In this document: positions 62,291 to 64,000 of the stretch, one piece after another | How the letters are laid out: each line of letters starts with the position of its first letter | How positions within the stretch are numbered: the stretch's first letter is position 1 | DNA from: Zoogloeaceae bacterium | GTDB lineage: Bacteria; Pseudomonadota; Gammaproteobacteria; Burkholderiales; Rhodocyclaceae | Assembly (NCBI GenBank): GCA_024235635.1 | Contig: JACKMA010000003.1 | Span: 248,001 to 312,000 of the forward strand | Direction: 5' to 3' | DNA: 64,000 nt | Position numbers and translations under genes: made by a program | The notes under the pieces: model-generated | Told to the model about the DNA's origin: nothing | Databases searched by the model: none | What the model saw: the letters and a program-made list of their open reading frames with translations, nothing else

Positions 62291-63937
62291 GTGGCGGAAG
62301 CAAGCGAGGGGGACGCGCGCAGGCTGGGGCACTTCAGGCAGATTCTGCTGTGGCCGCTGCAATTGATGCCGTTGCGTGCCACCAGCCAGATCCATCGCCA
62401 CTGGGAGTGGCTCGAGGAGGCCCGGCCGGACAACCCGTGGCGCGAGGTCGACGACGAATTCACCGAAGACCCGGCCGGCTTCCAGCAGCGCCACTACAGC
62501 GAGTTCGTCACCTTCCTGCCCCACGTCCAGCGCTTTCTCTACGGTGAAGGACGCAGTCGTGGCGCCACGCCGGGCGAATCGCCGATCCGCGTCTTTCGCC
62601 GCCACGACATCGCCCGCGTGCGCTGCACCTATCCCGACCCGGCCTTCGCGCCGACCGAGTTCGAGATCGCCCACATCGATCTCTATTTCTTCTTCGACCT
62701 CGACATCGCGGTGCTCAATGTCGAACTCCACGCGTCCGACATCGCCCTCGAATACGCCCAGGAAACCCTGTTCCGGCTGGGCCGGGCCTACCCGACCTAC
62801 TGGGAGGCGAACGGCGACCCCGGCCATTGCCTGAAGAAGACCGAGTGGCTCGACGCCGGCGGGCAGGTGCTGGCGTCGTCGGACTTCGAGCTGCAGGACG
62901 ATTTCCGCGGCCACGTCAACCGCTACCGCGCGCCTCGCGTCGCCGCCCATTGGGACTTCCTGCTGCGCCCGCTGGTCGCCCACCACTCGAACGAAACCGG
63001 CCCCTTGCGCTACCGCCAGCTCGAATACCACCGCATGCCGGTGATGGCCTACGTTGCCGTCGACGGTGACCCGCGCGACCTGGATCCATCCGATTTCGTC
63101 CGCCTCGGACTGGTCACGGCCTCCGGCCCGGCCGGACGAATGCCGCTGACCGTGCCGGATTTCGAGCAACGCTACTGCTACGACCGCTTCTGGAAAGCCG
63201 CGCGCGGCGGTCCGCCGGGCTCCCGCTACCTGTGCTGCGGCGAAGCCTTCGTGCTGGTCGGCAGCGCCCGCCAGCGATACTTCTTCGAGGCCGGCGGCAG
63301 CCTGCTCGAGGAGTTTCGCCACCAGTACTTCCTGCTGTTCCTGATCCCCCACGTGCACAAGGCGGCGCTGTTGATGATGGCCGACCGCCTGCTGCATTCG
63401 TTGAAGCGCCTCGACATCCAGCAGCCCGACACGGTCAAGCGCTTCAAGCGGGAAATCCGCCAGATGCGCGAGATCTTCCTGCGCTTCACCCACCGCTACT
63501 GGTTCCACCGGGTCTCGGACCAGATCCAGGCCCGCGACCTGTACCGGATGGCCGCCGAGTTCCTGGACACCGAAGAGCTCTACCGGGAAGTCCGCGAGCG
63601 CATCCAGGACATGTCCGAATACCTCGAGTCGGACTCGGTGCGACGGCAGGCGAACACCGTCGTGCGCCTGACCGTGGTCACCGCCTTCGGCCTGATCGGC
63701 TCGACCGTGACCGGCTTTTTCGGCATGAACCTGCTGTCGATCGAAGAACTCGCGACGCCGCTGAAGCTCGCCTATTTCGGCAGCGTGTTCGCCGCCGTCA
63801 CCTGGCTCGCCTTCTACACGGTGATGAAATCGAAGGGACTGTCCGACTTCCTCGACGCCCTGTCGGACGAGCGTGTCACGATCCGCGAAAAGGTATCCGC
63901 GCTGCTGTCGGTGTGGCAGCGCCCCCGCGGCGACTAG
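62291..63937 (+). CDS. CorA-like membrane protein with GMN motif
   Basis: A 548-residue protein with a long cytosolic N-terminal part (about 480 residues, including a helical KRFKREIRQMREIFLRFTH region). It ends with two membrane helices: VVTAFGLIGSTVTGFFGMNLL, carrying the CorA GMN signature, and LAYFGSVFAAVTWLAFYTVM. It is about 200 residues longer than classical CorA, so the cytosolic sensor is enlarged. It is probably a divalent-cation channel. GTG 62291 follows GGGAGGGA; no ATG is near the domain start. Confidence 0.82.
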   Translation: MAEASEGDARRLGHFRQILLWPLQLMPLRATSQIHRHWEWLEEARPDNPWREVDDEFTEDPAGFQQRHYSEFVTFLPHVQRFLYGEGRSRGATPGESPIRVFRRHDIARVRCTYPDPAFAPTEFEIAHIDLYFFFDLDIAVLNVELHASDIALEYAQETLFRLGRAYPTYWEANGDPGHCLKKTEWLDAGGQVLASSDFELQDDFRGHVNRYRAPRVAAHWDFLLRPLVAHHSNETGPLRYRQLEYHRMPVMAYVAVDGDPRDLDPSDFVRLGLVTASGPAGRMPLTVPDFEQRYCYDRFWKAARGGPPGSRYLCCGEAFVLVGSARQRYFFEAGGSLLEEFRHQYFLLFLIPHVHKAALLMMADRLLHSLKRLDIQQPDTVKRFKREIRQMREIFLRFTHRYWFHRVSDQIQARDLYRMAAEFLDTEELYREVRERIQDMSEYLESDSVRRQANTVVRLTVVTAFGLIGSTVTGFFGMNLLSIEELATPLKLAYFGSVFAAVTWLAFYTVMKSKGLSDFLDALSDERVTIREKVSALLSVWQRPRGD

Positions 63938-63951
63938 GGCGCAGCTTGGCG

Positions 63952-63982
63952 GGGTGGCGCCGGACCTGCGCCGGCGCCACCC
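63952..63982. terminator. strong hairpin at the right edge
   Basis: GGGTGGCGCCGG and CCGGCGCCACCC form a perfect 12-pair stem with a seven-base loop, between the CorA-like stop and the end of a minus-strand frame. It probably serves as a two-way terminator, though it lacks a T run. Confidence 0.55.
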
Positions 63983-63986
63983 GTGC

Positions 63987-64000
63987 TCAGAACTTGTGGC
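63987..64000 (-). CDS. possible 3' end of a porin-type gene (right edge)
   Basis: On the minus strand the last visible codons read His-Lys-Phe-stop (TGA at 63987-63989). A terminal Phe preceded by basic residues is the usual end of betaproteobacterial porins. Only four codons are visible, so this is a hint and not an identification. Confidence 0.3.

Noticed and set aside
61703..63508. 601-codon minus-strand frame opposite the CorA-like gene
   Set aside because: No domain signature, and it runs through two convincing plus-strand genes.

Overview
This is a G+C-rich, gene-dense chromosomal stretch of a Gram-negative bacterium. It shows no rRNA, tRNA, CRISPR array, insertion sequence or prophage. 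The gene sets point to a betaproteobacterium, possibly Rhodocyclales or Burkholderiales. The evidence is dapF-DUF484-xerC; two lipid A-type acyltransferases next to metK; a textbook SAH riboswitch before ahcY, followed by tlyA and metF; a PEP-CTERM protein; yebC and ruvC in one neighbourhood; lutABC; and a right-edge reading frame ending in HKF like a betaproteobacterial porin. This placement is inferred from gene content and was not tested with a tree.

Layout. 1-6.6 kb (mostly minus strand): the start of an M48 peptidase, a probable rhodoquinone-synthesis gene (rquA) overlapping leuA, a candidate Leu-rich leader peptide, an HD-GYP phosphodiesterase, and a marR-MFS pair. 6.7-13.3 kb: an RhlE-type RNA helicase, an ADP-ribosylglycohydrolase-like protein, ruvB, and a run of small hydrolase, membrane and ceramidase-like genes. 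13.3-19.3 kb (minus): rlmI, xerC, DUF484, dapF and two acyltransferases. 19.3-27.2 kb (plus): the methionine/SAM cycle (metK, then SAH riboswitch-ahcY-tlyA-metF) with a peptidase, a Ca2+/cation exchanger and a lipoprotein between. 27.2-37.5 kb: small envelope and hypothetical genes, a HerA-like ATPase, a PEP-CTERM protein behind a probable sigma54 promoter, yebC, a DMT transporter and ruvC. 37.6-40.5 kb: the lutABC lactate-oxidation operon. 40.7-49 kb: regulators, a pirin-flavoreductase operon, acuR-acuI and a BCCT transporter. 49-56.4 kb: a dienelactone hydrolase, a two-subunit ABC exporter, and a two-gene module of TIR/deoxyribosyltransferase-like proteins, followed by a lone HicA-like gene. 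56.4-64 kb: DUF779 plus an aldehyde dehydrogenase behind a strong sigma54-type promoter, a ModE/PBP-type regulator with tupA, a LysR-isochorismatase pair and a CorA-like protein.

How it fits together. The metabolic themes are the SAM/SAH/folate methyl cycle with feedback at the RNA level, a versatile respiratory life (rhodoquinone, lactate oxidation, aldehyde oxidation), and uptake of compatible solutes and tungstate. The regulatory features that most deserve checking are the Leu leader peptide with a promoter placed for leaderless translation; the same -10-to-ATG geometry at marR and acuR; and two sigma54-type promoters with nearby symmetric or phased repeats. The best candidate for an undescribed system is the overlapping gene pair at 54.2-55.5 kb.
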